NCBI RefSeq assembly: GCF_018070465.1 | Contig: NZ_JAGPXT010000026.1 | Coordinates: 1-64,000, forward strand | Source: Micromonospora sp. C95 | GTDB lineage: Bacteria; Actinomycetota; Actinomycetes; Mycobacteriales; Micromonosporaceae | DNA length: 64,000 nt | Direction: 5' to 3' | Shown here: positions 25,180-33,253 of the stretch, piece by piece | Layout: every line of letters begins with the position of its first letter | Numbering within the stretch: the stretch's first letter is position 1 | Program-made: the position numbers and the translations under genes | The notes under the pieces: generated by a model | What the model saw: the letters and a program-made list of their open reading frames with translations, nothing else | Databases searched by the model: none | Told to the model about the DNA's origin: nothing

Positions 25180-26697
25180 ATGAAGCCGGGCCCGCTCCAC
25201 CATCTCGGCACGCCCGACGACCCGGTGGGGCCGCCTGGACGCCGGCCCTTTCCGGAGCGGCTCGGCGTGTCCAGCACCGACGCCCGGGAGCCGGTCGCGG
25301 TGGTCGCGGCCGGTCCCGCCGGCGCCGGGCGCACCGGCGTACTCGCCGCGCTGCTGGAACTCGACTCCGGGCTGCTCGTGGTGCCGAGTGGCGGCTGGCT
25401 GGTGATCCGGCACAGTGCCGAACCCACCCGGGCCGCCTACGTGCCCGGCTACCGTACGCCGCACGCGTACCGGCCCGAACTGCCGACTGCGGGTCCGGCG
25501 CTGGCCAGGCCGCCGCGCCGGGTCGAGTTGAGCCTGCCCCAGCCGTTGACGAGACGCTTCGGGGTTGTCGACACGCCGGACATCGCCACGCTGGGCGCGG
25601 CCGGCTGCGGCGTGCTGCGCGACGCGGTGGGGCGGGCCGGTGCGCTCCTGTTCGTGATCGCGGCGGATCAGTCGTTCGGCGCCACCGAGCTGAGTCTGCT
25701 GTCCGACCTCGCCGGGACACCGGTGCGGGTCTTCTTCGCGGTCACGCCGGGCGCCGCCGGCTGGGCGGCCGGCGAGGGTACGGCGGCGGTGTGGGAGTCG
25801 GGGGAGTCCGGCGGCCCGGCGGTCGATCCGGTCACGGTCACCGTCGAGGCACACCGGGCCGCGCTGCTCGCCGCCGTGCCCGGGCTGGCCGACGCCCGCT
25901 GGTTCCCGCTGGTCACCGGTGGCGAGGCCGACCTGCGGCGGGCACTCGTGGACTGGGCGTCGGCCGAGGAACTACGGCGGGGCAGTCTGGAACCGCCCGA
26001 GTTGCCGGGGGAGCGCGGCCGGGTGCCGGTGCTCGCCGAGCCGGGTGAATGGTCGGAACAGCTCGACCGGCAGGCCCGCACCGCGGCCCGGCGCATCCGC
26101 CAGCACCTCGCCCTGGAGCTGGCCAACATGCACCTGCGCCTGGTGCAGGAGATCGTCTTCGGCGTCGGCTGCGCCGGCCTGCCCCAACTCCTCGACCGGG
26201 AGGTGGCGGCGCTGTCGCTGCTGGCCACCGCGCAGTGCGACCACCATGCCGGCGAACTCGTCGACGACGCCGCCGGCCGGCTCTTCGGTGCGCCTCTGCC
26301 CGAGGGAGTTCGCCGGCGCATCGACAAGGCGGTCCGCTGGGGCCTGGTCGACGACCCCGCCGGGCAGGAACTGGCGCGGGCCTTCCTCGTCACCAGCACA
26401 GCGGGCGTGGCGTCGCTCACCGGTCCGGCGGCTGTCGACATGCTGTCCGCGTACCCCACGTCGCCCCGCACGGCGGTGCTCCCACCGGTGGCCGTGGCAC
26501 TGTCCGGGGGCTGCTGGCAGCACTGGCGTTCACCCGGCAACAACGACCCGAGCGCGGCGCGGGCCTGGGCGCAGCGGGCGCTGCGGGAAATCGAGTTGGA
26601 GCTGTCCCGAGAGGTCGCCCGCCGGTTCGAGGCGGTCCGGCTCTCGCTCGGCGCGGTGCTGTCCGATGCTGCCGAACACGGCCTCCTGCTCGCCTGA
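25180..26697 (+). CDS. Dynamin-like or GTPase-like protein with degenerate nucleotide site
   Basis: A 505-residue protein. Residues ~39-60 hold a P-loop-like VAVVAAGPAGAGRTGVLAAL, in which Arg51 stands where the P-loop lysine is expected. A switch II-like motif VVDTPDI is at 129-135, and the usual NKxD motif is replaced by AVTPGA. The remaining ~300 residues are mostly alpha-helical, as in bacterial dynamin-like proteins. The degenerate signature suggests a non-hydrolysing or structural partner; bacterial dynamins often act in pairs, though no second copy is here. Start: ATG 25180 with GGAGG at 25165-25169; an in-frame upstream start at 25057 is possible. It is divergent from the LuxR gene and 158 bases upstream of clpS. 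Confidence 0.6.
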   Translation: MKPGPLHHLGTPDDPVGPPGRRPFPERLGVSSTDAREPVAVVAAGPAGAGRTGVLAALLELDSGLLVVPSGGWLVIRHSAEPTRAAYVPGYRTPHAYRPELPTAGPALARPPRRVELSLPQPLTRRFGVVDTPDIATLGAAGCGVLRDAVGRAGALLFVIAADQSFGATELSLLSDLAGTPVRVFFAVTPGAAGWAAGEGTAAVWESGESGGPAVDPVTVTVEAHRAALLAAVPGLADARWFPLVTGGEADLRRALVDWASAEELRRGSLEPPELPGERGRVPVLAEPGEWSEQLDRQARTAARRIRQHLALELANMHLRLVQEIVFGVGCAGLPQLLDREVAALSLLATAQCDHHAGELVDDAAGRLFGAPLPEGVRRRIDKAVRWGLVDDPAGQELARAFLVTSTAGVASLTGPAAVDMLSAYPTSPRTAVLPPVAVALSGGCWQHWRSPGNNDPSAARAWAQRALREIELELSREVARRFEAVRLSLGAVLSDAAEHGLLLA

Positions 26698-26854
26698 CCC
26701 GGCTGCCGTGCGCCCCGCCGGCGATGCCGGCGGGGGGTCCGTGCACGCCCGGAACCGGGTCGGCCGGGGCGAGAGCGCGGCCGTCGATGGTGATCCGGGC
26801 TGGTCCGGCGTTCCGGTTCCTCGATTCCCCGGATCCGGTGGCACGATGGGGGGC

Positions 26855-27145
26855 ATGGCGGCTCCGCAGGTTGCACCGGTCGAGACCCCGGACACCGATG
26901 AGGTGCCGGCAGCCGACCGGCCGTGGGTGACGATCGTGTGGGACGACCCGGTCAACCTGATGACCTACGTGACCTGGGTGTTCCAGAAGCTTTTCGGATA
27001 CAGCCGGGAGAAGGCCGAGCAGCTCATGCTGGACGTGCACCACAAGGGCAAGGCGGTGGTCTCCAGCGGGGCCCGGGAACGCATGGAGCACGACGCCTCC
27101 CAGCTGCACGCGTACGGTCTCTGGGCGACGGTGGACCGGTCGTGA
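26855..27145 (+). CDS. clpS: ATP-dependent Clp protease adaptor ClpS
   Basis: A 96-residue N-recognin that delivers proteins with bulky N-terminal residues to the ClpAP/ClpCP protease. After a short unstructured arm, the core shows WVTIVWDDPVNLMTYVTWVF, FGYSREKAEQLMLDVHHKGK and the ending EHDASQLHAYGLWATVD, which include the residue pocket (Asn-Leu-Met, Asp, His). An in-frame ATG at 26846 is a second possible start. The stop codon lies inside the first copy of a 59-bp tandem repeat, after which the DUF2017 gene begins. The clpS, DUF2017, JAMM protease, cysO, cysM order is conserved in actinobacteria. Confidence 0.96.
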   Translation: MAAPQVAPVETPDTDEVPAADRPWVTIVWDDPVNLMTYVTWVFQKLFGYSREKAEQLMLDVHHKGKAVVSSGARERMEHDASQLHAYGLWATVDRS

Positions 27146-27259
27146 GCGCGAGGAGTGAGCCGGGTTTGCGAGCCCCGCAGTCGCGAACAGGGATGGCACC
27201 GTGAGCGCGAGGAGTGAGCCGGGTTTGCGAGCCCCGCAGTCGCGAACAGGGATGGCACC
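27142..27259. repeat. 59-bp perfect tandem duplication spanning a stop codon and RBS region
   Basis: Two identical 59-bp units lie at 27142-27200 and 27201-27259, each starting GTGAGCGCGAGGAGTGAGCC. The first unit contains the clpS stop codon (TGA 27143-27145). A third partial copy of the first six bases (GTGAGC) is itself the start of the DUF2017 gene at 27260. I recall similar sequences scattered in Micromonospora and Salinispora intergenic regions; that is memory, not a search. Each unit carries AGGAG and AGGGA stretches that can serve as ribosome-binding sites. Confidence 0.95.
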
Positions 27260-27760
27260 GTGAGCATGTTCCGCCGCCGGGGCGACCGGTACATCGCCAC
27301 CTTCGCGGTGGACGAGGTGCGGGTGCTCCGTAAGGTCGCCTCCGAGGTGGTCGGCCTGCTCACCGACGGTTTCGACCACTCCGACCCGGTTGTCTGCCGG
27401 CTCTTCCCGGAGGTCTACCCGGAAGACGCGACGGGCACCGCCGAGTTCCGCCGGTACACCGAAGGTGACCTGAAGACCGCAAAGATCGATCAGGCCGGTG
27501 CGATCCTGGCCGCCCTGCCCGGCGACAGCGGCGGGGAGGTCCGCCTGGACGCCGAGGCGGCCGAGGCGTGGCTGCGGGCACTCAACGACGCCCGGCTGGC
27601 GATGGGCGTACGGCTGGAGATCAAGGACGGGACGGACCTGGGCGCGGAGCTCGACGACGCGGTCGCCGACGATCCGAGTTCCAGCCGGGTGTTCCAACTT
27701 TCGGTCTACGCGTATCTCGGATACCTCCAGGAATCCCTGCTCAACGCCTTGATCGAGTGA
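27260..27760 (+). CDS. DUF2017 family protein
   Basis: A 166-residue protein matching the actinobacterial DUF2017 family found between clpS and the JAMM protease gene. It begins RRRGDRYIATFAVDEVRVLR and is largely helical, with conserved segments RLFPEVYPEDA, EFRRYTEGDL and the C-terminal QLSVYAYLGYLQESLLNAL. The GTG at 27260 is the start; AGGGA at 27247-27251, inside the repeat, gives the ribosome-binding site. No catalytic motif is visible. Function is unknown; the fixed position next to clpS suggests a link to ClpS-dependent proteolysis or to sulfur-carrier processing, but this is only context. Confidence 0.9.
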   Translation: MSMFRRRGDRYIATFAVDEVRVLRKVASEVVGLLTDGFDHSDPVVCRLFPEVYPEDATGTAEFRRYTEGDLKTAKIDQAGAILAALPGDSGGEVRLDAEAAEAWLRALNDARLAMGVRLEIKDGTDLGAELDDAVADDPSSSRVFQLSVYAYLGYLQESLLNALIE

Positions 27761-27814
27761 CTGTGACCGGCGCCGCCTCGCGGTCGGCCGTGATCGGGCG
27801 CTACCCTTGGCGGC

Positions 27815-28303
27815 GTGCTGAGCATCGACCGGTCGATCGTCGACGCGATCGTCGCCCACGCCCGTCGGGATCACCCCGACGAGGCCTGCGGTGTGGTCGC
27901 CGGTCCCGTCGGCAGTGACACGCCGACCCGGCACATCCCCATGGAGAACGCCGCCCGGTCGATGACCTTCTACGAGTTCGACTCGATGGAGCACCTGCGG
28001 GTGTGGCGCGAGATGGACGACCGGGACGAGGAGCCGGTGGTCATCTACCACTCGCACACCGCCACCGAGGCGTACCCGTCACGGACGGACATCTCCTTCG
28101 CCGGTGAGCCCGACGCCCACTATCTGCTCGTCTCCACGCGCGAGCCCGACACGGAGGAGATCCGCTCCTTCCGCATCGTGGACGGCGTGGTGACCGAGGA
28201 GCCGGTGCGGATCCTCGACGCCGGGGTGGATCCACACGCCGTGCAGTCATACATGTTCGGGCAGAGCCCGGCGACGGTCGACTACGAGTGTTCGGGCCGC
28301 TGA
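27815..28303 (+). CDS. mec: JAMM/MPN+ metalloprotease (CysO-cysteine peptidase)
   Basis: A 162-residue zinc isopeptidase-like enzyme of the M67 family. In M. tuberculosis, Mec (Rv1334) cleaves cysteine from the CysO-cysteine adduct. The JAMM residues are complete: Glu23 (HPDEACGVV) and His79, His81, Ser89 and Asp92 in YHSHTATEAYPSRTDI. The start is a GTG at 27815. Neighbours are DUF2017 upstream and cysO (67 bases) and cysM downstream, which fixes its pathway. Because CysO here carries a 38-residue tail after its Gly-Gly, this protease may also mature the CysO precursor (inference). Confidence 0.95.
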   Translation: MLSIDRSIVDAIVAHARRDHPDEACGVVAGPVGSDTPTRHIPMENAARSMTFYEFDSMEHLRVWREMDDRDEEPVVIYHSHTATEAYPSRTDISFAGEPDAHYLLVSTREPDTEEIRSFRIVDGVVTEEPVRILDAGVDPHAVQSYMFGQSPATVDYECSGR

Positions 28304-28369
28304 CCACCCTCAGCCCCCGCACGCCCCTTCCCGTCACCGAGCACCTACCCGATCGAGGAGTACGACACC

Positions 28370-28759
28370 ATGGCCATCGAGGTTCGCATCCCCACCATCC
28401 TGCGCAGCTACACCGGCGGCGCGAAGGTCGTCGAGGGCAGCGGTGACACGCTGAACGACCTGCTCACCGACCTGGACTCGCGGCACTCCGGGCTGCGTGG
28501 CCGGCTGGTCACCGAGGCCGGCGCGCTGCACCGCTTCGTCAACGTCTACGTCAACGACGAGGACGTCCGCTTTCTCGGCGCGTTGGACGCCAAGCTCAAC
28601 GACGGCGACAGCGTGACCATCCTGCCCGCGGTGGCCGGTGGCGCGTTCGGCTTCGCCGCGGCGGCGGCGATGGCGCAGCACAGTGCCACCGCGGCGGCCC
28701 CGGGCCAGCACGTCGAGGCCGCGCCGGCCGAGCGCCGGGCGCGCGTCACCGCGAGCTGA
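28370..28759 (+). CDS. cysO: Ubiquitin-fold sulfur carrier CysO with a C-terminal extension
   Basis: A 129-residue MoaD/ThiS-like protein. Residues 1-91 match CysO (VRIPTILRSYTGG, LHRFVNVYVNDEDVRF, DGDSVTILPAVAGG), which carries sulfur as a C-terminal thiocarboxylate on Gly91 for cysteine synthesis. CysO proteins I know end at this Gly-Gly. Here translation continues 38 residues (AFGFAAAAAMAQHSATAAAP, then an Arg/Glu-rich end). All but one of these codons end in G or C, as in real coding sequence, so this does not look like a frameshift or read error. The tail must be removed before activation; the JAMM protease gene just upstream is the obvious candidate. CysM follows by 10 bases. Confidence 0.93.
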   Translation: MAIEVRIPTILRSYTGGAKVVEGSGDTLNDLLTDLDSRHSGLRGRLVTEAGALHRFVNVYVNDEDVRFLGALDAKLNDGDSVTILPAVAGGAFGFAAAAAMAQHSATAAAPGQHVEAAPAERRARVTAS

Positions 28760-28769
28760 GGCGGCCGCG

Positions 28770-29735
28770 ATGACGCGGTACGACAGCCTCCTGGACGCCT
28801 GCGGCGGAACGCCCCTGGTGGGGCTGCCCCGACTGTCACCCACGGTGCCCGAAGGCGCGCCGCCGGTGCGGCTGTGGGCGAAGCTCGAGGATCGCAACCC
28901 CACCGGCAGCATCAAGGACCGGGCCGCCCTGTTCATGGTCCGGGCCGCGGAGGCGGCCGGCCGCCTCCGGCCCGGCGACACCATCCTGGAGCCGACCAGC
29001 GGCAACACCGGCATCTCGCTGGCCATGGTGGCCAAGCTGCGGGGGTACCGCCTGGTCTGCGTGATGCCCGAGAACGTCTCCACCGAGCGGGTGCAGCTGC
29101 TGCGGATGTACGGCGCAGAGATCATCTTCTCGCCGGCGGCGGGCGGCTCCAACCAGGCGGTGGCCACCGCCAAGCAGATCGCCACCGAGCATCCGGACTG
29201 GGTGATGCTCTTCCAGTACGGCAACGAGGCGAACGCCCGGGCGCACTACGAGACGACCGGGCCCGAGCTGCTGCACGACCTGCCGACCATCACCCACTTC
29301 GTGGCCGGGCTCGGCACCACCGGCACCCTGATGGGCACCGGACGCTACCTGCGCGAGAAGGTCGAGGGCATCCAGATCGTCGCCGCCGAGCCCCGCTACG
29401 GCGAGCTGGTCTACGGGCTGCGCAACATCGACGAGGGGTACGTCCCGGAGCTCTACGACGCGACCGTGCTCAACCGTCGCTTCTCCGTCGGCACTCGGGA
29501 CGCGGTACTGCGTACCCGGCAACTGGTGGAGGTCGAGGGGTTGTTCGTCGGCTTCTCCACCGGCGCGGTGCTGCACGCCGCGCTGGCGGTGGCGCACGAG
29601 GCCGCGCGGGCCGGCCGCCGGGCCGACGTGGCGTTCGTGGTCAGTGACGGCGGCTGGAAATATCTGAGCACCGGGGCGTACGGCGGGACGCTCGCCGACG
29701 CGGAGGAGGCGCTGGACGGTCAGCTCTGGGCCTGA
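28770..29735 (+). CDS. cysM: CysO-dependent cysteine synthase
   Basis: A 321-residue fold-type II PLP enzyme. In mycobacteria CysM condenses O-phosphoserine with CysO-thiocarboxylate to form a CysO-cysteine adduct, later cleaved by Mec. The PLP-binding lysine is in NPTGSIKDRAALF, the substrate loop in EPTSGNTGISLAMVAKLRGY and the phosphate-binding loop in AGLGTTGTLMGTGRYL; Arg in the REKVEGIQIV/EPRYG region is consistent with phosphoserine use. The ATG at 28770 follows cysO closely, so the pathway genes are coupled. A terminator-like hairpin follows at 29757-29793. Confidence 0.95.
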   Translation: MTRYDSLLDACGGTPLVGLPRLSPTVPEGAPPVRLWAKLEDRNPTGSIKDRAALFMVRAAEAAGRLRPGDTILEPTSGNTGISLAMVAKLRGYRLVCVMPENVSTERVQLLRMYGAEIIFSPAAGGSNQAVATAKQIATEHPDWVMLFQYGNEANARAHYETTGPELLHDLPTITHFVAGLGTTGTLMGTGRYLREKVEGIQIVAAEPRYGELVYGLRNIDEGYVPELYDATVLNRRFSVGTRDAVLRTRQLVEVEGLFVGFSTGAVLHAALAVAHEAARAGRRADVAFVVSDGGWKYLSTGAYGGTLADAEEALDGQLWA

Positions 29736-29756
29736 CCTGCGGCGCGACCGACATGT

Positions 29757-29793
29757 GACGAGGGCCACCGGCAACGCGGCGGTGGCCCTCGTC
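29757..29793 (+). terminator. Hairpin after cysM
   Basis: GACGAGGGCCACCG (29757-29770) pairs with CGGTGGCCCTCGTC (29780-29793), a perfect 14-bp stem with a 9-nt loop, 21 bases after the cysM stop. Outer GACCGAC/GTCGGTC bases extend the stem past a small internal loop. It probably ends the clpS-cysM transcript. Confidence 0.8.
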
Positions 29794-30003
29794 GCGTCGG
29801 TCCACCCGAACCGACCACTTCGGTGACGGGTGGTCGATCGGACGGGCGAAACCGGTGTCACGTTGATGACAACTTCCAGCAGATCATTCTTGCCCTTGCA
29901 CGCGCGGGCGTAGGCTGCCCAGCGTGGCGTACGCGTCGGTAGTGATCACCGCCGGAGCGGCGGCCGGCACGTTCACTACCTATCGTGACAGCGAGACAAC
30001 TCG

Positions 30004-30750
30004 ATGCGACTGACCGTCCTGGGCTGTGCGGGCAGCTTCCCCGGACCCGAGTCCCCCTGCTCCGCCTACCTCGTGGAGGCCGAGGACTTCCGGCTCCTGG
30101 TCGACTTCGGCTCGGGCTCACTGTCCACCCTGCAACGCTACGCCGGGCTGCACGCCCCGGACGCCATCCTGCTGACCCACCTGCACTGCGACCACATCCT
30201 GGACGCCGCCACCTACGTGGTGGTGCGGCGGTACGCCCCGGACGGGCCGTACCCGCCGTTGCCGGTGTACGCGCCGGCTGGCGCCCCGGACCGGCTCGCC
30301 ACCGCGTACGGGCAGGAGGACAGCACCGTCGAGGACGTCTACCAGTTCTACGCGCTGCAACCCGGCACCTTCCCGATCGGCCCGTTCACCGTCACCGTCG
30401 ACCGGGTGCTGCACCCGGTGGAGACCTACGGCGTACGCCTGGAACACGCCGGCCGGGTGCTCTGCTACTCCTCGGACACCGCGCCCTGCGAGGCGCTGCT
30501 GCGCCTGGCCCAGAACGCCGACGTCTTTCTCTGTGAGGCCAGCTACCTCGACGGCGCCGACAACCCGCCGGACCTGCACCTCACCGGGGGTGAGGCGGGC
30601 GAGGCAGCCGCCAAGGCCAACGTCGGGCGGCTGCTGCTGACCCATCTGGTCCCCGCCTGGGGTAGCGAGGCGCTGACGGTGGCGGCCGCCTCCGCCGCGT
30701 ACGCCGGTCCGCTGGAAGTGGTCCGGCCCGGCGCCAGCTACGAGGTCTGA
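30004..30750 (+). CDS. Metallo-beta-lactamase-fold phosphodiesterase (Rv1339-like)
   Basis: A 248-residue MBL-fold hydrolase. The metal site is THLHCDHILDA (HxHxDH), with further ligands in the SSDTAP segment and the final THLVPAW. By position and length it matches mycobacterial Rv1339, reported as an atypical class II cAMP phosphodiesterase; RNase Z-like proteins are the other relatives. In mycobacteria rhomboid and murI genes precede it and rph follows. Here the preceding 268-base gap holds no gene, and two glycosyltransferase genes come before rph. The ATG at 30004 begins the conserved MRLTVLGCAGSFPGPESPCS. Confidence 0.9.
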   Translation: MRLTVLGCAGSFPGPESPCSAYLVEAEDFRLLVDFGSGSLSTLQRYAGLHAPDAILLTHLHCDHILDAATYVVVRRYAPDGPYPPLPVYAPAGAPDRLATAYGQEDSTVEDVYQFYALQPGTFPIGPFTVTVDRVLHPVETYGVRLEHAGRVLCYSSDTAPCEALLRLAQNADVFLCEASYLDGADNPPDLHLTGGEAGEAAAKANVGRLLLTHLVPAWGSEALTVAAASAAYAGPLEVVRPGASYEV

Positions 30751-30839
30751 CCGACCGGGCGCGGGTTCGTGCCGCACTGTTCGCCGGGCGGTCAATTGGA
30801 CGTCTCCTGGACCTTCGCTGCCACCACCACGGTGAAGAC

Positions 30840-31985
30840 ATGCGGATCGCCATCGTGACCGAGTCGTTCCCGCCCGACGTCAACGGAGTCGCCCACTCGG
30901 TCGTGCGGGCCGCCGAGCACCTCGTCGCCCGCGGCCACGAGCCGTTGGTGATCGCACCCGCCCCGCCGGGGACGCTGCGCCGCGACACCGACCGGTACCC
31001 GTACCCGGTGGTCCGCATCCCGAGCGTGCCGTTGCCGCGTTACCAGGGCTTCCGGCTCGGCGTGCCGACGAACAACCGGCTGGCCGGGGTGCTGCTGGAG
31101 CACTCGCCCGACGTGGTGCACCTGGCCAGCCCGTTCATTCTGGGCGCCCGGGCGGCGACGCTGGCGGCCCGGCACGGGCTGCCCACCGTCGCCGTGTACC
31201 AGACCGACGTCGCCGCGTACGCCCGGGCGTACCGGGTCGGTTGGGGCGAGGCCGCGGCCTGGCGGCGGCTGCGGGAGATCCACAATTCGGCCCGCCGCAC
31301 CCTGGCCCCCTCCACCCGGGCCGCCGAGGACCTAGCCGCGCACGGCGTGCAGCGGGTCTGGCTGTGGCGCCGGGGCGTCGACGCGGAGCGCTTCCACCCG
31401 GACAAGCGCTGCCCGAGCCTGCGCCGGGCCCTCGCCCCCGCCGGGGAACTGCTGATCGGTTACGTGGGACGGCTCGCCCCGGAGAAGCGGGTCGACCTGC
31501 TCGCCGCCACCGCCCGGCTGCCCGGTGTCCGGGTCGTGGTCGCCGGTGACGGCCCGGCCCGCCGCCAGCTCGAACGGGACCTGCCCGGCGTGCGGTTCCT
31601 CGGCGTCCAGCACGGCGAGGCGCTGGCCCGCCTCTACGCCAGCCTCGACCTGTTCGTGCACACCGGCCCGCACGAGACCTTCGGCCAGACCATCCAGGAG
31701 GCGTTGGCCAGCGGGGTTCCGGTGGTCGCGCCGGCCAGCGGCGGGCCGGTCGACCTGGTCACCCCGGGCCGGACCGGCGAACTGGTGCCACCCGGAGACG
31801 ACAAGGCGATCGCCGAAGCGGTGGCCGGGCTGGCCGCCGACGAGGCACGCCGGCAGGCGTACGGCATCGCGGCGCGCGCGGAGGTGAGCGGACGTAGCTG
31901 GGCGGCGGTCGGCGACGAACTCGTCGGGCACTACCGGGCCGCCCGCGCCACCACGCCCGCCCTCGACCTGCCGGCGGCGTCGTGA
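30840..31985 (+). CDS. GT4 glycosyltransferase (MgtA/PimB-like mannosyltransferase)
   Basis: A 381-residue retaining GT-B glycosyltransferase. The N-terminal domain starts MRIAIVTESFPPDVNGVAHS, the C-terminal nucleotide-sugar domain has LLIGYVGRLAPEKRVDLLAA, VVVAGDGPARRQL and the family E-x7-E motif in HETFGQTIQEALASGVPVVA. The opening is typical of the mycobacterial MgtA group, which transfers mannose from GDP-mannose to glycolipid acceptors. Its stop overlaps the GTG of the next glycosyltransferase gene by four bases, so the two act together, perhaps in phosphatidylinositol-mannoside or mannosyl-glycolipid synthesis (inference). The pair interrupts the otherwise conserved phosphodiesterase-rph neighbourhood. 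Confidence 0.9.
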   Translation: MRIAIVTESFPPDVNGVAHSVVRAAEHLVARGHEPLVIAPAPPGTLRRDTDRYPYPVVRIPSVPLPRYQGFRLGVPTNNRLAGVLLEHSPDVVHLASPFILGARAATLAARHGLPTVAVYQTDVAAYARAYRVGWGEAAAWRRLREIHNSARRTLAPSTRAAEDLAAHGVQRVWLWRRGVDAERFHPDKRCPSLRRALAPAGELLIGYVGRLAPEKRVDLLAATARLPGVRVVVAGDGPARRQLERDLPGVRFLGVQHGEALARLYASLDLFVHTGPHETFGQTIQEALASGVPVVAPASGGPVDLVTPGRTGELVPPGDDKAIAEAVAGLAADEARRQAYGIAARAEVSGRSWAAVGDELVGHYRAARATTPALDLPAAS

Positions 31986-33181
31986 CCGGCTCCCACCCGG
32001 ACCGCACCAGCACGCTCCAGCGCACCGGCACCGCCACCCAGACCTCGGGCGCGCCCACCCGCGCGCTCCGGATCGTCCGGCTGGCCAGCTTCGTCACCGG
32101 AACCTCCGGCGGGCTGCGCACCGCGTTGCAGCAGTTGGGCGAGGGCTACCGGGCGGCCGGGCACGAACCGGTGCTCGTGGTGCCCGGCCGCCGCGACGAC
32201 GACGAACAGCACCCGTGGGGCCGCGTGGTCACGCTCGCCGGACCACCGCTGCCGCACAGTGGCGGCTACCGGCTGCTGACCGCCCGCCGCCGGCTGGCGC
32301 GGCTGCTGACCACGCTCGCACCCGACCGGCTGGAGGTGTCCGACCGCGCGACGCTGCGCTGGACCGGCGACTGGGCGCGGGCGAACGGCGTGCCGTCGGT
32401 GATGGTCTCGCACGAGTCCCTCACCGGCCTGCTGGGCACCTGGGGAGTACCCGGCCCGGTGGGACGGCGGCTCGCCGACCGGCTGAACGCCGACACGGCC
32501 CGCCGGTACGACCGGATCGTCTGCACCACCCGATGGGCGGCCGAGGAGTTCGCCCGCCTCGGCGTGCCCCATGTCGACCTGGTACCGCTCGGCGTCGACC
32601 TGGACACCTTCCACCCCGGCCGCGCCGACCCGGCGGTCCGCGACCGGTACGCGAACCCGGGCGAGGTGCTGCTGGTGCACTGCGCGCGGCTGTCCGTGGA
32701 GAAGCGGCCCGAGCTGGCCGTCGACGCGTTGGCGCAGATGCGCCGGGCCGGTGTGCCGGCGGTGCTGGTGATGGTCGGTGACGGCCCGCGCCGCACCGCG
32801 CTGCAACGGCGCGCGGCCGGGCTGCCCGTCACCTTCACCGGCTTCCTGCCCGACCGTCGTGCCCTCGCGGCGGTGCTGGCCGGCGCCGACGTGGTCCTGG
32901 CCCCCGGCCCGGTGGAGACCTTCGGCCTGGCCGGTCTGGAAGCGCTGGCCTGCGGCACCCCGGTGGTGGTGAACGCGGCCAGCGCCTTACCCGAGGTGGT
33001 CGGCCCGGGCGGGCTCGCCGCGGCCGGCACCCCGGCGGCGTTCGCCGGGGCCGTCGACCGGCTGCTGTCGCGTCCCGAGGCCGATCGGCGGGCCGCCGCC
33101 CGCGATCGGGCGGAGCAGTTCGGCTGGCCGGCAGCGGTCGCCGGGTTCCTCCGGGCGCACCACGCCCACACCGACCGCTGA
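31982..33181 (+). CDS. GT4 glycosyltransferase (PimC-like)
   Basis: A 399-residue GT-B glycosyltransferase that overlaps the preceding gene (GTGA at 31982-31985). A disordered N-terminus of ~25 residues precedes RIVRLASFVTGTSGGLRTAL. The donor domain shows VLLVHCARLSVEKRPELAVD, VMVGDGPRRTALQRR and the E-x7-E motif in VETFGLAGLEALACGTPVVV. These features fit GDP-mannose or UDP-sugar dependent GT4 enzymes, and the pairing with an MgtA-like enzyme suggests successive sugars on a lipid acceptor. The exact donor and acceptor are not readable. The rph gene follows by 72 bases. Confidence 0.88.
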   Translation: MTGSHPDRTSTLQRTGTATQTSGAPTRALRIVRLASFVTGTSGGLRTALQQLGEGYRAAGHEPVLVVPGRRDDDEQHPWGRVVTLAGPPLPHSGGYRLLTARRRLARLLTTLAPDRLEVSDRATLRWTGDWARANGVPSVMVSHESLTGLLGTWGVPGPVGRRLADRLNADTARRYDRIVCTTRWAAEEFARLGVPHVDLVPLGVDLDTFHPGRADPAVRDRYANPGEVLLVHCARLSVEKRPELAVDALAQMRRAGVPAVLVMVGDGPRRTALQRRAAGLPVTFTGFLPDRRALAAVLAGADVVLAPGPVETFGLAGLEALACGTPVVVNAASALPEVVGPGGLAAAGTPAAFAGAVDRLLSRPEADRRAAARDRAEQFGWPAAVAGFLRAHHAHTDR

Positions 33182-33253
33182 TCCCGCCAGCCGGCCGAGG
33201 ACGCGGCGGACACCCGGGGAGGGTGCGATCGGCGGACCACATAGGGTGCAGGG

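Noticed and set aside
27142..27259. CRISPR array
   Set aside because: Only two directly adjacent identical units without spacers; a tandem duplication, not repeat-spacer architecture. No cas genes.
29736..30003. Missed murI or rhomboid gene between cysM and the phosphodiesterase
   Set aside because: The gap is 268 bases, too short for either gene, and contains a terminator hairpin with no coding-like frame.
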